Assembly (NCBI RefSeq): GCF_000147075.1
Contig: NC_014484.1
Coordinates: 1,753,501 to 1,817,500, forward strand
Source: Spirochaeta thermophila DSM 6192
GTDB taxonomy: Bacteria > Spirochaetota > Spirochaetia > Winmispirales > Winmispiraceae
Reading direction: 5' to 3'
DNA length: 64,000 bases
In this document: piece after piece, positions 27,118-34,884 of the stretch
How the letters are laid out: each line of letters starts with the position of its first letter
Position numbering within the stretch: the first letter of the stretch is position 1
Notes under the pieces: model-generated
What the model saw: only the letters and a program-made list of their open reading frames with translations
Database searches by the model: none
What the model was told of the DNA's origin: nothing
Translations under genes and position numbers: made by a program

Positions 27118-27999
27118 CTACATGTAGCCTTCACGCCGCAGGGTCTCGAGCGTCCCCCCATCCTCCTTGTCCTGCTCCCTTCCTGAGCGCTCCGCCACTC
27201 CCTTGAGGGCACCCGAGGAGAGCTCTTCGACAATCTCATCCACGGTCCTGGCCCGCGAAGGGATGGGCGAGGTGCACGGCGCGCATCCGAGCGAGCGGTA
27301 GCGGCGTCCCTCTCCCCGGTCGAAGTAGAGGGAGACCACAGGGATCCGCTCCCTCCGGATGTACTCCCATATGTCGAGCTCGGTCCACTCGAGGATGGGG
27401 TGGATCCGCACGTGGGTACCGGGTGCGAAGTCGGTATTGTAGTAGTTCCAGAGCTCAGGAGGCTGGTCGCCGATGTTCCAGCTCCCCTCTGCAGAGCGGG
27501 GCGAGAAGACCCGCTCCTTGGACCGGGTCCCCTCCTCGTCGGCGCGCACCCCCACGATCACGCCGGTAAACGGCGTGGGATTCGCCTCCTCTTCGTACCG
27601 TCCCTTCTCGTGATCGAAGCGCCACCGGGGCCAGTCCCCCGCGATGGTGTGCTTGAGGGCCTCGCTCTTGAGGAGCCGACAGCACTCTATGCGCGAGCAC
27701 GCACCATCAGGATAGGTGCGACGCTCCCTGAGGGCCTCCCTGTTCTGACCCACGATCATGTCGAGGTGCCACTCCCTCACCAGCCTATCGCGGTAGGCGA
27801 TCATCTCGGGGATCTTGAACCCGGTGTCGATGTGCACGAGGGGGAACGGCACGTGGCCGAAGAAGGCCTTCCGGGCGAGGTGGAGGAGGACGGTGCTGTC
27901 CTTCCCTATGGACCACAGCATGCAGAGCGAGGGGAAGCTCCGGTAGGCCTCCCTGAGGACGTAGATGGCCTGTGATTCGAGACGCTGGAGCCTATCCAT
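27118..27999 (-). CDS. cysD: Sulfate adenylyltransferase small subunit
   Basis: CysD carries the ATP sulfurylase active site and works with CysN. The 293-residue PP-loop ATPase has [19 protein letters not shown] (the SxGKDS loop near residues 31-36), [12 protein letters not shown], the [17 protein letters not shown] region, and the late [10 protein letters not shown] motif. The ATG follows GAGGAGGGACC and overlaps the end of cysH by 8 bp. Length is near that of E. coli CysD. Confidence 0.95.
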   Translation of the reverse strand: MDRLQRLESQAIYVLREAYRSFPSLCMLWSIGKDSTVLLHLARKAFFGHVPFPLVHIDTGFKIPEMIAYRDRLVREWHLDMIVGQNREALRERRTYPDGACSRIECCRLLKSEALKHTIAGDWPRWRFDHEKGRYEEEANPTPFTGVIVGVRADEEGTRSKERVFSPRSAEGSWNIGDQPPELWNYYNTDFAPGTHVRIHPILEWTELDIWEYIRRERIPVVSLYFDRGEGRRYRSLGCAPCTSPIPSRARTVDEIVEELSSGALKGVAERSGREQDKEDGGTLETLRREGYM

Positions 28000-28717
28000 G
28001 GTCCCTCCTCGTTCGTTCGGTGTGGAGTCCGCACTCCTTCTTCCCCTGCTCCCACCACCAGCGGCCGGCCCTGGGGTGTTCGCCCGGGAGGACTGCACGC
28101 GTGCAGGGCTCACACCCGATGCTGGGATAGCCCCTGTCGTGGAGGACGTTGTAGGGCACCCCATGGCCCTTGAGGTACGACCAGACCTCCTCGTCACTCC
28201 AGTCCGCGAGGGGGTTCACCTTGATGAGCCCGTGAAGCTCATCCCACTCCACCACCTCCACCCCCTCCCTCTCAGGGCTCTGGGCCTTCCTGAGCCCGGT
28301 GATCCACACCTTCGCACCCTCGAGCGCTCTCATGAGGGGTTTCACCTTACGGATGTAGCAGCATCGCTTTCTCAACTCCACACTCCGGAAGAAGGCATTG
28401 GGACCATAGGTGCGTACGAAGTCCTCCACGTCCTCTGCCTCAGGGGCGTAGACCCTGAGATCCAACTCCCACCGGGTGTGGATGAGATCGAGGAGGGCGT
28501 AGGTCTCCTCGGGGAGCCGGCCGGTGTCGATCACGAAGACCCGAGGTCGGGGGGTGAGGGAGAGGAGCATATGGGTGATCACCTGGTCCTCGGCCCCAAG
28601 GCTCGAGGCCTGCACCACTCCCTCTCCCCACTCATCGAGGAAGTACGCGAGTACCTCCTGTGGGCTCTTCCCTCTGAGTGTCTCTCTATAGGTCTTCACC
28701 CTCTCCTTCGGGTCCAC
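27992..28717 (-). CDS. cysH: Adenylylsulfate (APS) reductase, iron-sulfur type
   Basis: The 241-residue protein reduces APS to sulfite with thioredoxin or glutathione. The cysteine pattern marks it as the [4Fe-4S] APS type rather than a PAPS reductase: CC at 119-120 (RKRCCYIRK), CxxC at 202-205 (GCEPC) and the catalytic KKECGLH cysteine at 229. The PP-loop-like region SSLGAEDQV lies near residue 39. A GTG start follows AGGAGG with 6-nt spacing. Its APS specificity agrees with the degenerate kinase tail of CysN and with the lack of a cysC gene here. Confidence 0.93.
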   Translation of the reverse strand: MDPKERVKTYRETLRGKSPQEVLAYFLDEWGEGVVQASSLGAEDQVITHMLLSLTPRPRVFVIDTGRLPEETYALLDLIHTRWELDLRVYAPEAEDVEDFVRTYGPNAFFRSVELRKRCCYIRKVKPLMRALEGAKVWITGLRKAQSPEREGVEVVEWDELHGLIKVNPLADWSDEEVWSYLKGHGVPYNVLHDRGYPSIGCEPCTRAVLPGEHPRAGRWWWEQGKKECGLHTERTRRDHG

Positions 28718-28726
28718 AGCTGCCTC

Positions 28727-28954
28727 CTAGATGTAGTACTCGGGCTCACGCCGGCCAAAGGGGATGTGCTCCCACACCCGCTCGTGGAGGGTGTACACCA
28801 CTATCTTCACGAGGGCCTCCCACCCCCCTATGAAGAGGGCGGTCTCCCACTTCCCGGTCACGAGGTAGGCGATGAGGGTGGTGGTGAGGGTGGCGATCAC
28901 CCTCCACGAGATGGCCTTACAGACCGATCTGAGATGCGTGTCTCGCGCGTTCAT
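28727..28954 (-). CDS. DUF2061-family small membrane protein
   Basis: A 75-residue protein with two predicted membrane segments (about 17-33 and 36-55) and conserved KAISWRVIATLTTTLIAY and WEALVKIVVYTLHERVWEHI stretches of the DUF2061 family. Its ATG overlaps the stop of the sulfite reductase gene (ATGA), and cysH begins 9 bp after it. Members often sit in sulfate assimilation operons, and a role in anion or sulfite handling at the membrane has been guessed; I see no direct evidence for it. Confidence 0.8.
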   Translation of the reverse strand: MNARDTHLRSVCKAISWRVIATLTTTLIAYLVTGKWETALFIGGWEALVKIVVYTLHERVWEHIPFGRREPEYYI

Positions 28955-31164
28955 AAGCCTGCCTTTCGCACGTGGATCCTCCACGCAGCACCCTCCTTCC
29001 TCTTCCACACCACCTCATGACCCTCGCCCTCGAGCGAGGCGGGGACGTTCTCTATGGGCTGTCCATCGTCGAGGAGGAACTCCACCTCGGTCCCCGGGGG
29101 GAGGGGTTCGAGGACCAGCTTGGCCTTCACGAAGTTGATCGGACACGGCACCCCCCGGAAATCGTGGAGGGGGGCCTCCCCGGCAGGTGAGGGGCGCGTG
29201 GACGCAGAGGAGGCCTTGGGGGCCGCTTCGAGACGGGGAAGCCGGAGCGAGTCGTCCATCGCGCGGTAGAGCTCCTTCACCGCCTGAACGAGGGCGGCCA
29301 CCTCCCGGGGGTCTGGCTCCCCCCCCTCGCGGACCACCTCGAGCACACGGCCGAACCCGGGATCGAGGTGCACCCCCACGAACTCACGGAGGAATGCATC
29401 GAGGACCGCGGCATCCTCCCTGGTCTCGATCCCCTTGGTGATGAGGAGGGCCCTGCTCGCGGCAGTCACCGCCTGGGCGAGCCTCCCCTCCTTGAGGGCC
29501 TCTTCGGCCTGGGAGAGGTCGTACTCGATGAGATCGAAGAGCCCGGCGGAACACTCCCCCTCCACCTTGCCGAGAAGTGAGAAGGGGAGAGGATCGTACC
29601 AGTCGTGATACGGCCGCAGGTCCTCCTCCGGCGTCGGCACCTCCCCATAGGAGGGTATGAGGGCGGTAAGGAGGGCTCTCCCCTCCCGCTCATAGAACTC
29701 GAACCAGGACTCGCCAGGTCGTCGCCGTGCGCTCACCTCCCGGAAGAAGGCAGCCACCAGATCCGGGACGCGGGCTGCAGGGACCACCCCGAGGCGCTCT
29801 GCGAGGCGCGCCCTTCCAGGCCGGAGCGAGGCACCTGCGTACACCACGTACGCAGGGATGCTCCTCCCGTGGATGCGGCGGGCGGCTCCCGCAAAACCAA
29901 GATCGGCCACCGGGGTCTGGCCGCAGGCGTTCGGACATCCCGAGATGTTGAGGGTGATGTCCCGCACCTGGGGGTGGGCGCCCAGGGCTCCCACGTGGCG
30001 CTGCAACGCCACCAGAAGGTTGCGCGAGAGGCAGATCCCCAGGCGGCAGGTGTGTGCCCCTGCACAGGCGACCGCCCTCTCCCACACGGACTCAGGCCCC
30101 ACCTTCAGCCCCAGTTCCCTCACCCGCTGCTCCACCCGGGCCACCTCTTCCTCCGGGATCTGCCGGAGCAGGATGTTCTGCCTGTGCGTGAGGCGAATGG
30201 TGTCCTCCCCAAACGGGGCCACAAGCTCAGCGAGGGCCTGTGCCTGCTCAGGAGTAAGATCACCCAGGGGCAGGACGACCTCCCGCCACACCCCCCTCAC
30301 CGGAGGTGCGGGGGGAACCTCCAGGGGAGGAAGGGATCGGGACCTCACCGACTCGAGGTACTCCTCAAGCCTCGCGAGGAAGACCTCATCACCCCAGGCA
30401 TCCCTCAGAAACCTCAGCCGTGCCCTGTGCCGGTTCCTCCGATTACCGTGCGCATCGAAGAGCTCCTTCACCGCCCGCACGACCGCATATACCTCTCCTT
30501 CCGGGACCCACTCCTTCCAGAGGATGCCTGTCTTCGAGTGAGCGCCCATACCTCCCCCCACATAGACCATGAAGCCCCGCCTCCCCTCCCGCTCGGTGGC
30601 GATGAGGCCCACATCGGCCACGAGCGCGAGGAAGGGGGTCTCCACTCCAGGGGCAAAGCAGACCTTGAACTTGCGAGGAAGGGTCCACGAGTCGGACTCT
30701 GCGATGAGGCGTTCGGTGAGCGCCTTTGCGTGGGGCACCACATCAAAGAGACCATGATAGCCGCTCAAGGGATCGGCGATGATGTTCCGCACCGTGTTGC
30801 CCCCTCCTCCTCGGGAGGTGAGTCCGAGGGGATAGAAGGCCTCGGAAAGGGCCACCGTGGCATCCAGGGAGAGGTTGTGTATCTGGAGGTCCTGTCGCGT
30901 GGTCACGTGGAGAGGACCCAGGGTGTACCGCGCGGCCTCACGGGCCACAGCGGCGAGCTGCTGGGGGGTGATGTCCCCGGCAGGGATACGGAGCCGCATC
31001 ATGTAGGACCCATCTCTCCGCTGCTCATAGATCCCCATGGGCACCCTGACGCTCCTGAACTCACGCGGGTCGAGCTCGCCTCGGAGGAATCGGGAGGCCG
31101 CCTCCCGGTAAGAGGCGATCTCCTCACGGAGTCGCTCGGGCAAGGAGATGCGCACCGTACTCAT
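28951..31164 (-). CDS. Sulfite reductase hemoprotein fused to a C-terminal TusA-like domain
   Basis: A 737-residue siroheme/[4Fe-4S] enzyme that should reduce sulfite to sulfide with six electrons. Two ferredoxin-like half-domains (VPMGIYEQRRDGSYMMRLRI and the IRLTHRQNILLRQI segment) bracket the sirohaem-cluster ligands Cys367 and Cys373 (CAGAHTC) and Cys410 and Cys414 (CPNAC), the expected C-x5-C...C-x3-C pattern. A helical linker (about 520-650) leads to a TusA-like domain from about residue 668 with DFRGVPCPINFVKAKLVLE (Cys674). The TusA domain could accept nascent sulfide sulfur as a persulfide. Starts at an ATG overlapping the JAMM gene (ATGA) and preceded by AGGAGGGGG. Confidence 0.9.
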   Translation of the reverse strand: MSTVRISLPERLREEIASYREAASRFLRGELDPREFRSVRVPMGIYEQRRDGSYMMRLRIPAGDITPQQLAAVAREAARYTLGPLHVTTRQDLQIHNLSLDATVALSEAFYPLGLTSRGGGGNTVRNIIADPLSGYHGLFDVVPHAKALTERLIAESDSWTLPRKFKVCFAPGVETPFLALVADVGLIATEREGRRGFMVYVGGGMGAHSKTGILWKEWVPEGEVYAVVRAVKELFDAHGNRRNRHRARLRFLRDAWGDEVFLARLEEYLESVRSRSLPPLEVPPAPPVRGVWREVVLPLGDLTPEQAQALAELVAPFGEDTIRLTHRQNILLRQIPEEEVARVEQRVRELGLKVGPESVWERAVACAGAHTCRLGICLSRNLLVALQRHVGALGAHPQVRDITLNISGCPNACGQTPVADLGFAGAARRIHGRSIPAYVVYAGASLRPGRARLAERLGVVPAARVPDLVAAFFREVSARRRPGESWFEFYEREGRALLTALIPSYGEVPTPEEDLRPYHDWYDPLPFSLLGKVEGECSAGLFDLIEYDLSQAEEALKEGRLAQAVTAASRALLITKGIETREDAAVLDAFLREFVGVHLDPGFGRVLEVVREGGEPDPREVAALVQAVKELYRAMDDSLRLPRLEAAPKASSASTRPSPAGEAPLHDFRGVPCPINFVKAKLVLEPLPPGTEVEFLLDDGQPIENVPASLEGEGHEVVWKRKEGAAWRIHVRKAGL

Positions 31165-31562
31165 GGTCCCCCTCCTGTCACCTCGATGGGCTCCTCGGTG
31201 ACGCGCTTCTCCTCGTCCACCCGAAAGCACCGCAGGACTCCCTCTGCGACTGAGTAGATGAGGTAGCGCATCTCGGTATCGTTGGCGAGGCGGATGTCCT
31301 CCTCCGACATCCGCGCAGGCGTGGCCGGATGGGAGTGATACACCCCTATGAGCGAGAGCCCCTCCTTCCGGGCAGCCTTGAGGGTTGCGAACTGTTCCTC
31401 GGGGATGAAGGAGAAGTGCTCCGGCGAGGCATCCGCATTGGTGAGCCGAAAGATCTTTCGCGCCTCGTCCCCCACCCCGGCCACATACCCGCACGCCTCG
31501 ATCGGCGCCTCCTCTCGCGCGTGGCGGGCGATCTCCTCGATGAGCGAGGCAGGCATCTTCAT
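31161..31562 (-). CDS. JAMM/MPN metalloprotease (Mec+/HcyD-like)
   Basis: A 133-residue zinc isopeptidase-fold protein. The JAMM signature is intact: a glutamate in EEAPIEACGYVAG near residue 22, and HSHPATPARMSEEDIRLA (H-x-H-x10-D) at residues about 76-88. Short JAMM proteins encoded with sulfur-carrier genes trim the carrier C-terminus or release the amino acid product from it. The HcyS-like carrier in this operon ends GGGR, so this protein is the natural candidate to remove the residue after the glycines. ATGA overlaps link it to TusA upstream and to the sulfite reductase downstream. Confidence 0.87.
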   Translation of the reverse strand: MKMPASLIEEIARHAREEAPIEACGYVAGVGDEARKIFRLTNADASPEHFSFIPEEQFATLKAARKEGLSLIGVYHSHPATPARMSEEDIRLANDTEMRYLIYSVAEGVLRCFRVDEEKRVTEEPIEVTGGGP

Positions 31563-31792
31563 CCACCACCTCCCCGCTTCCTGATGCGCACGAGGTAGGT
31601 GCCGCCCTCCACGTGGGAGATGTCGAGCACCTCATAACCCTGCGCACGCGCGGTCTTGGGCACATTGTCGAGGGGCTCACCCTCCGAGAGGTACACCTCG
31701 AGCACCTCACCGGGCTTAAGCTTCTCCAGCTCGAGCTTGGTCTTCACGAAGGTCATGGGGCAGGTATCACGTGTGATATCGAGCCGTCTCAT
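31559..31792 (-). CDS. TusA-family sulfurtransferase
   Basis: A 77-residue stand-alone TusA protein with the CPxxxxKxK motif (DTCPMTFVKTKLELEKL; Cys11). TusA proteins carry sulfur as a cysteine persulfide. Its sequence is close in pattern to the C-terminal domain of the sulfite reductase fusion two genes away (both have FVKxKLxLE and DNVP/ENVP), which suggests duplication within the operon. ATGA overlaps on both sides indicate tight coupling with DsrE and the JAMM protease. Confidence 0.88.
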   Translation of the reverse strand: MRRLDITRDTCPMTFVKTKLELEKLKPGEVLEVYLSEGEPLDNVPKTARAQGYEVLDISHVEGGTYLVRIRKRGGGG

Positions 31793-32262
31793 ATGAACAG
31801 GACCTCCCCTCCCTCAGAGTATTCGAGGAACTTCGCCACCCCGAGGACCTCCTTCACCGGGGCGATGAACACATCCTTGTCCATCCCAAGGATGTGCATC
31901 GACATCTCACAGGCGTAGAAGTTCACCCCAAGGTCGATACTCGCCTGGATGAGCTCCTCCAGGGTGGCCACGTGCCGCTTCTTCATGAGATGCGTCATGA
32001 GCTTGGGACTCACCCCGAGGAAGTTGAGCCTGCTCAAGGGGAGGTTCTTCCTTCCCCCCATGAGGAAGTTGAAGACCTTCGCGAGGAACCCCTTCCCCAC
32101 GAAGGCCCTCCCCTGCTTCTTCTTAATGATGTTGAGCCCCCAGAAGGTGAAGAAGAGGTTCACCTCGTATCCCACCGCTGCGGCACCGGAGGCAAGGGTG
32201 AATGCCGCCACCGCGGTATCGAAGTTCCCGTGGAACACCACGAGTGAAAGCTTCTTGCTCAT
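31789..32262 (-). CDS. DsrE-family (DsrE2-like) sulfur-relay protein
   Basis: A 157-residue DsrE/F-fold protein with KLSLVVFHGNFDTAVAAFTLA at the N-terminus, an amphipathic basic insert (NIIKKKQGRAFVGKGFLAKVF), and a late conserved cysteine in NFYACEMSMHILGM near residue 116. DsrE2-type proteins pair with TusA in sulfur transfer, and here the two genes overlap by 4 bp. The insert may be membrane-associated. Likely role: relay between sulfide or persulfide and the carrier-activating enzyme (inference). Confidence 0.85.
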   Translation of the reverse strand: MSKKLSLVVFHGNFDTAVAAFTLASGAAAVGYEVNLFFTFWGLNIIKKKQGRAFVGKGFLAKVFNFLMGGRKNLPLSRLNFLGVSPKLMTHLMKKRHVATLEELIQASIDLGVNFYACEMSMHILGMDKDVFIAPVKEVLGVAKFLEYSEGGEVLFI

Positions 32263-33074
32263 ACAGAACTCCTCTCTCTAAGGTCGCATGCGGGCTGCTC
32301 GTACTCCCGCAGCTCGGTGATCTCAGGGGAGGTGCCGCACAGGGGGCACTCCTCCTGACGCCCGACCCGCACCTCCCTGAACCTGGAGGTGAGGGCATCG
32401 AAGACGAGAAGCCTGTCCGTGAGCAGCTCTCCCACCCCGAGCAGATACTTCACCGCCTCCGTGGCCTGGATGGTCCCAAGCACCCCCACCACAGCGCCCA
32501 GGACCCCCGCCTCGGCGCAGGTGGGCACGGCCCCCTTGGGGGGCATATCCCGGAACACACACCGGTAACACATGTGACCAGGCACATAGGTGAAGGTCTG
32601 GCCCTGAAACCTGAGCACCCCGGCGTGCGAGTAGGGCTTGCCCTCCATGACACAGGCATCGTTTATGAGGAACTTGGCGGGGAAGTTGTCCGTGCCGTCG
32701 ATGATGAAGTCGTACTCCCGTATGAGGGAGCGGATGTTCTCCGCCGTCACCCTGTAGGGATAGGTCTCCACCCTCACATCCGGGTTGAGCGCAGCAAGTT
32801 TCTCGGCCGCCGACTCCACCTTCGGCCGCCCCACGTCAGGGGTGAAGTGGAGGATCTGGCGCTGAAGGTTGGAGAGATCCACCGCATCCCCGTCGACCAG
32901 GCCTACGGTCCCCACCCCTGCTGCGGCGAGGTAGTAGGCCACCGGAGAGCCCAGCCCTCCGGCGCCTATCACGAGCACCCTGCCCGAGAGCAGCCGCTCC
33001 TGTCCCTCCCCTCCCACCTGGGGGAGGAGTATGTGTCTGCTGTACCTGTAGATCTGATCTTCCCTGAGGTTCAT
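32259..33074 (-). CDS. E1-like sulfur-carrier adenylyltransferase (ThiF/MoeB/HcyF family)
   Basis: A 271-residue enzyme that should adenylate the C-terminal glycine of the sulfur carrier with ATP. Landmarks are RYSRHILLPQVG, the nucleotide loop VIGAGGLGSPVAYYLAAAG, DGDAVDLSNLQRQILH, DGTDNFPAKFLIND, the zinc cysteines in CYRCVF and CPLCG, and the PTCAEAGVLGAVVGVLG crossover loop cysteine. There is no C-terminal rhodanese domain, so sulfur must come from another protein such as TusA or DsrE. Ends overlapping the dsrE start by 4 bp. Confidence 0.9.
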   Translation of the reverse strand: MNLREDQIYRYSRHILLPQVGGEGQERLLSGRVLVIGAGGLGSPVAYYLAAAGVGTVGLVDGDAVDLSNLQRQILHFTPDVGRPKVESAAEKLAALNPDVRVETYPYRVTAENIRSLIREYDFIIDGTDNFPAKFLINDACVMEGKPYSHAGVLRFQGQTFTYVPGHMCYRCVFRDMPPKGAVPTCAEAGVLGAVVGVLGTIQATEAVKYLLGVGELLTDRLLVFDALTSRFREVRVGRQEECPLCGTSPEITELREYEQPACDLRERSSV

Positions 33075-33077
33075 CGC

Positions 33078-34325
33078 CTACTCCTTTGAGAGCACCTCGA
33101 GTGCCCTCGAAAAGTCTTCCATGAGGTCCACGCTCTCTTCTATCCCCACCGAGACCCTGAGAAGGCCCTCGTGGACCCCGGCACCCGCCCGCTCTTCCTC
33201 GGTACGATCGTGATAGATCGTGGAAGCAGGATGGATGATGAGCGTGGCGGCATCCCCGAGATTGGCGAGGGTTCGGGGGAGCCTGAGGGCCCGGATGAGC
33301 CTGAAGCACTCCTCCCTGTCGGACAGGCTGAAGGTGAGGAGGCCTCCGTAGCGCCCTCCCTCGAAGAGCCGGGAGGCCACAGGATAGGAGGGATCGTCCT
33401 CGAGCCCTGGGTACCGTACCGCCCTGACCCTGGGATGCCTGGCGAGGAAGGAGGCGAGGGCCTGCGCGTTCTCGCAGTGCTGGCGCACACGGAGCCCCAG
33501 GGTCTCGAGCCCGAGGTAGTGGAAGAGGGCATGGATCGGGGAAGGGCTCATCCCCATATCCTGGACGATCTCCCGTCTGAGCACGTAAAGGAAGGCCGCC
33601 TCTCCCGCCTTCCCCACCGCCTCCTGCACCGCCGATCCTGGAAACGCCACCCAATCGAACACACCCGTATCCACGACCAATCCCCCCACCACCGTGCCGT
33701 TCCCCGTGATGTACTTGGTGAGGGAGTGCACCGCCACATCCACGCCCCACCTCCGTGGATCGAACATCCCCGGGGGAGCGAGCGTGCAGTCGGCCACAAG
33801 GGGAATCCCCTTGGCGTGCGCCAGGTTGGCGAGCAGAGGGATGTCGGGGACGTCGAGCCTCGGATTCCCTATCACCTCAAGGAAGACGAACCGCACCGCG
33901 TCATCCAGAACCGACTCGAGCTGGTCGGGAAGGAGGGGATCGAAGAGGCGGACCTCGATCCCACATCGCGCTACGAGGCGTGCGAAGAGCGAGAGGGTAC
34001 CGCCGAAGAGGCTCGAGGAGACCGCCACCGCATCCCCGGCCCGGGCAAGGGCGAAGGTCACCGCGGTGATGGCCGCCATACCCGAGGAGGTGGCGACCGC
34101 TCCCCGCGCCTCCACGATGCGGGTGAAGGCCTGTTCGAAGAGGGCCACCGTGGGGTTGCCGATGCGGGAGTAGATGAAGCCAGGTTCCCTTCCCTGGAAG
34201 ACCCTGGCGAGCGTCTCTGGGTCCTCGTACGCAAAGGAGGCAGAGAGGTACACCGGGGGGATGGTGCCCCCCCAGGCAGGATCAGCCTGGGGGAGTGCGT
34301 GTACGGCACGGGTCTGAAGCCTCAC
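33078..34325 (-). CDS. metY: O-acetylhomoserine sulfhydrylase-type PLP enzyme
   Basis: A 415-residue member of the Cys/Met-metabolism PLP family that should form homocysteine from O-acetylhomoserine and a sulfur donor. Family motifs include YSRIGNPTVALFEQ, the SSGMAAITAV loop, the aspartate in LVADCTLAPP and the PLP-lysine in HSLTKYITGNGTVVGG. The gene starts with GTG overlapping the TGA of the sulfur-carrier gene, so the two are almost certainly co-translated. This points to a protein thiocarboxylate, rather than free sulfide alone, as donor. Related enzymes (cystathionine gamma-synthase) cannot be fully excluded. Confidence 0.85.
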   Translation of the reverse strand: MRLQTRAVHALPQADPAWGGTIPPVYLSASFAYEDPETLARVFQGREPGFIYSRIGNPTVALFEQAFTRIVEARGAVATSSGMAAITAVTFALARAGDAVAVSSSLFGGTLSLFARLVARCGIEVRLFDPLLPDQLESVLDDAVRFVFLEVIGNPRLDVPDIPLLANLAHAKGIPLVADCTLAPPGMFDPRRWGVDVAVHSLTKYITGNGTVVGGLVVDTGVFDWVAFPGSAVQEAVGKAGEAAFLYVLRREIVQDMGMSPSPIHALFHYLGLETLGLRVRQHCENAQALASFLARHPRVRAVRYPGLEDDPSYPVASRLFEGGRYGGLLTFSLSDREECFRLIRALRLPRTLANLGDAATLIIHPASTIYHDRTEEERAGAGVHEGLLRVSVGIEESVDLMEDFSRALEVLSKE

Positions 34326-34531
34326 CGGCCACCTCCCATGAAGTAGAGGAATTCCACCGCATCCCCGTCCTTCACCTTTGTGGATGCGTAGAGGTGACGC
34401 CGTATGACCGTGCCGTTGAGCTCCACGGTGACCGTCTCCGGCATCTTCACCTTCTTCACCTTGAGGAGCTCCTCAACTGTGAGCTCATCGTAGGGGAGCT
34501 CTTCCGGGGTCCCATTGATGGTGAGTCGCAT
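34322..34531 (-). CDS. ThiS/MoaD-like sulfur-carrier protein (HcyS-like)
   Basis: A 69-residue ubiquitin-fold carrier: MRLTINGTPEEL first strand, TVEELLKVKK helix, VTVELNGTVIRR and a C-terminal DGDAVEFLYFMGGGR. Carriers of this type must end in Gly-Gly to be adenylated and thiocarboxylated; here an arginine follows the glycines, so C-terminal trimming is needed. First gene of the 16-gene run; the ATG follows TTAGGAGG. In Wolinella the equivalent HcyS gives sulfur to O-acetylhomoserine for methionine synthesis. ThiS for thiamine is the main alternative, but no thi genes are nearby. Confidence 0.85.
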   Translation of the reverse strand: MRLTINGTPEELPYDELTVEELLKVKKVKMPETVTVELNGTVIRRHLYASTKVKDGDAVEFLYFMGGGR

Positions 34532-34544
34532 CTCCGCCTCCTAA

Positions 34545-34578
34545 ATCCTACTATACATATAGGATATTATTTCATATC
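34545..34578. promoter_or_regulatory. Inverted repeats in the leader of the sulfur-siroheme operon
   Basis: Two overlapping dyads lie between the predicted transcription start and the ribosome-binding site of the carrier gene: ATCCTA-9 nt-TAGGAT (34545-34565) and GATAT-6 nt-ATATC (34563-34578). Their position fits a repressor operator, for instance of a sulfur-responsive regulator. The regulator is not identified. Confidence 0.4.
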
Positions 34579-34582
34579 ATAA

Positions 34583-34611
34583 AATATACGCCACCATCAT
34601 CATTTTGTCAA
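34583..34611 (-). promoter_or_regulatory. Promoter of the sulfur-siroheme operon
   Basis: Minus-strand TTGACA (34606-34611, perfect), 17-bp spacer, TATATT (34583-34588, 5 of 6). Predicted start near 34576, giving a leader of about 45 nt. It is the only strong promoter I found for the sixteen genes down to hemL. Confidence 0.7.
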
Positions 34612-34685
34612 GCTTTTTTATCAACTATTTGGAAAAAAAGAGAAAATAGAACTAATGTAATATTCTAATTATTGGAGGCCTGTTC

Positions 34686-34884
34686 GCGGGGTTGACGCTC
34701 CCTTCACCGGAAGTATGGAGAAGGAAGGCCCACCACGTGTGTGCCGGCCGTCTTTCCGAAAGGCTGAGAGGGATGAGGCATCCTGGCAGGCGCATGGATC
34801 ACCGCGGAACAGGGAACGAGGAGGCACCCCGTGTCCCCCTTCCGTACTCAGGAGAACCGGGCGTGGTGCGGCGTCTCACCCCGC
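34686..34884. ncRNA. Candidate structured RNA (strand and class unknown)
   Basis: The ends pair: GCGGGGT (34686-34692) with ACCCCGC (34878-34884), then after a small internal loop GACGC (34694-34698) with GCGTC (34871-34875). A second nested helix joins CACCACG (34731-34737) and CGTGGTG (34862-34868). Local hairpins include GGATG-AGG-CATCC (34771-34783). The outer arm covers the last codons of the ROK gene. I compared it with SAM, TPP, cobalamin and glycine riboswitches, 6S, SRP and RNase P RNA by eye and found no match. It could be a leader element on the minus strand or an independent RNA. Confidence 0.35.

Larger units (their letters stand above)
34532..34875. other. Intergenic region between the ROK gene and the sulfur operon
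   Basis: This 344-bp gap holds the operon promoter and dyads on its low-coordinate side (AT-rich, 34540-34680) and a GC-rich, strongly self-complementary segment on the other (34686-34875). No ORF in it looks coding; short frames are Arg/Pro-rich. See the candidate structured RNA. Confidence 0.6.

Noticed and set aside
34686..34884. SAM, TPP or cobalamin riboswitch for the methionine/sulfur operon
   Set aside because: A CTGAGA-like piece and a CCGGTGAAGGG piece caught my eye, but the surrounding conserved cores of THI, S-box and cobalamin elements are missing, so only an unclassified structured RNA is proposed.
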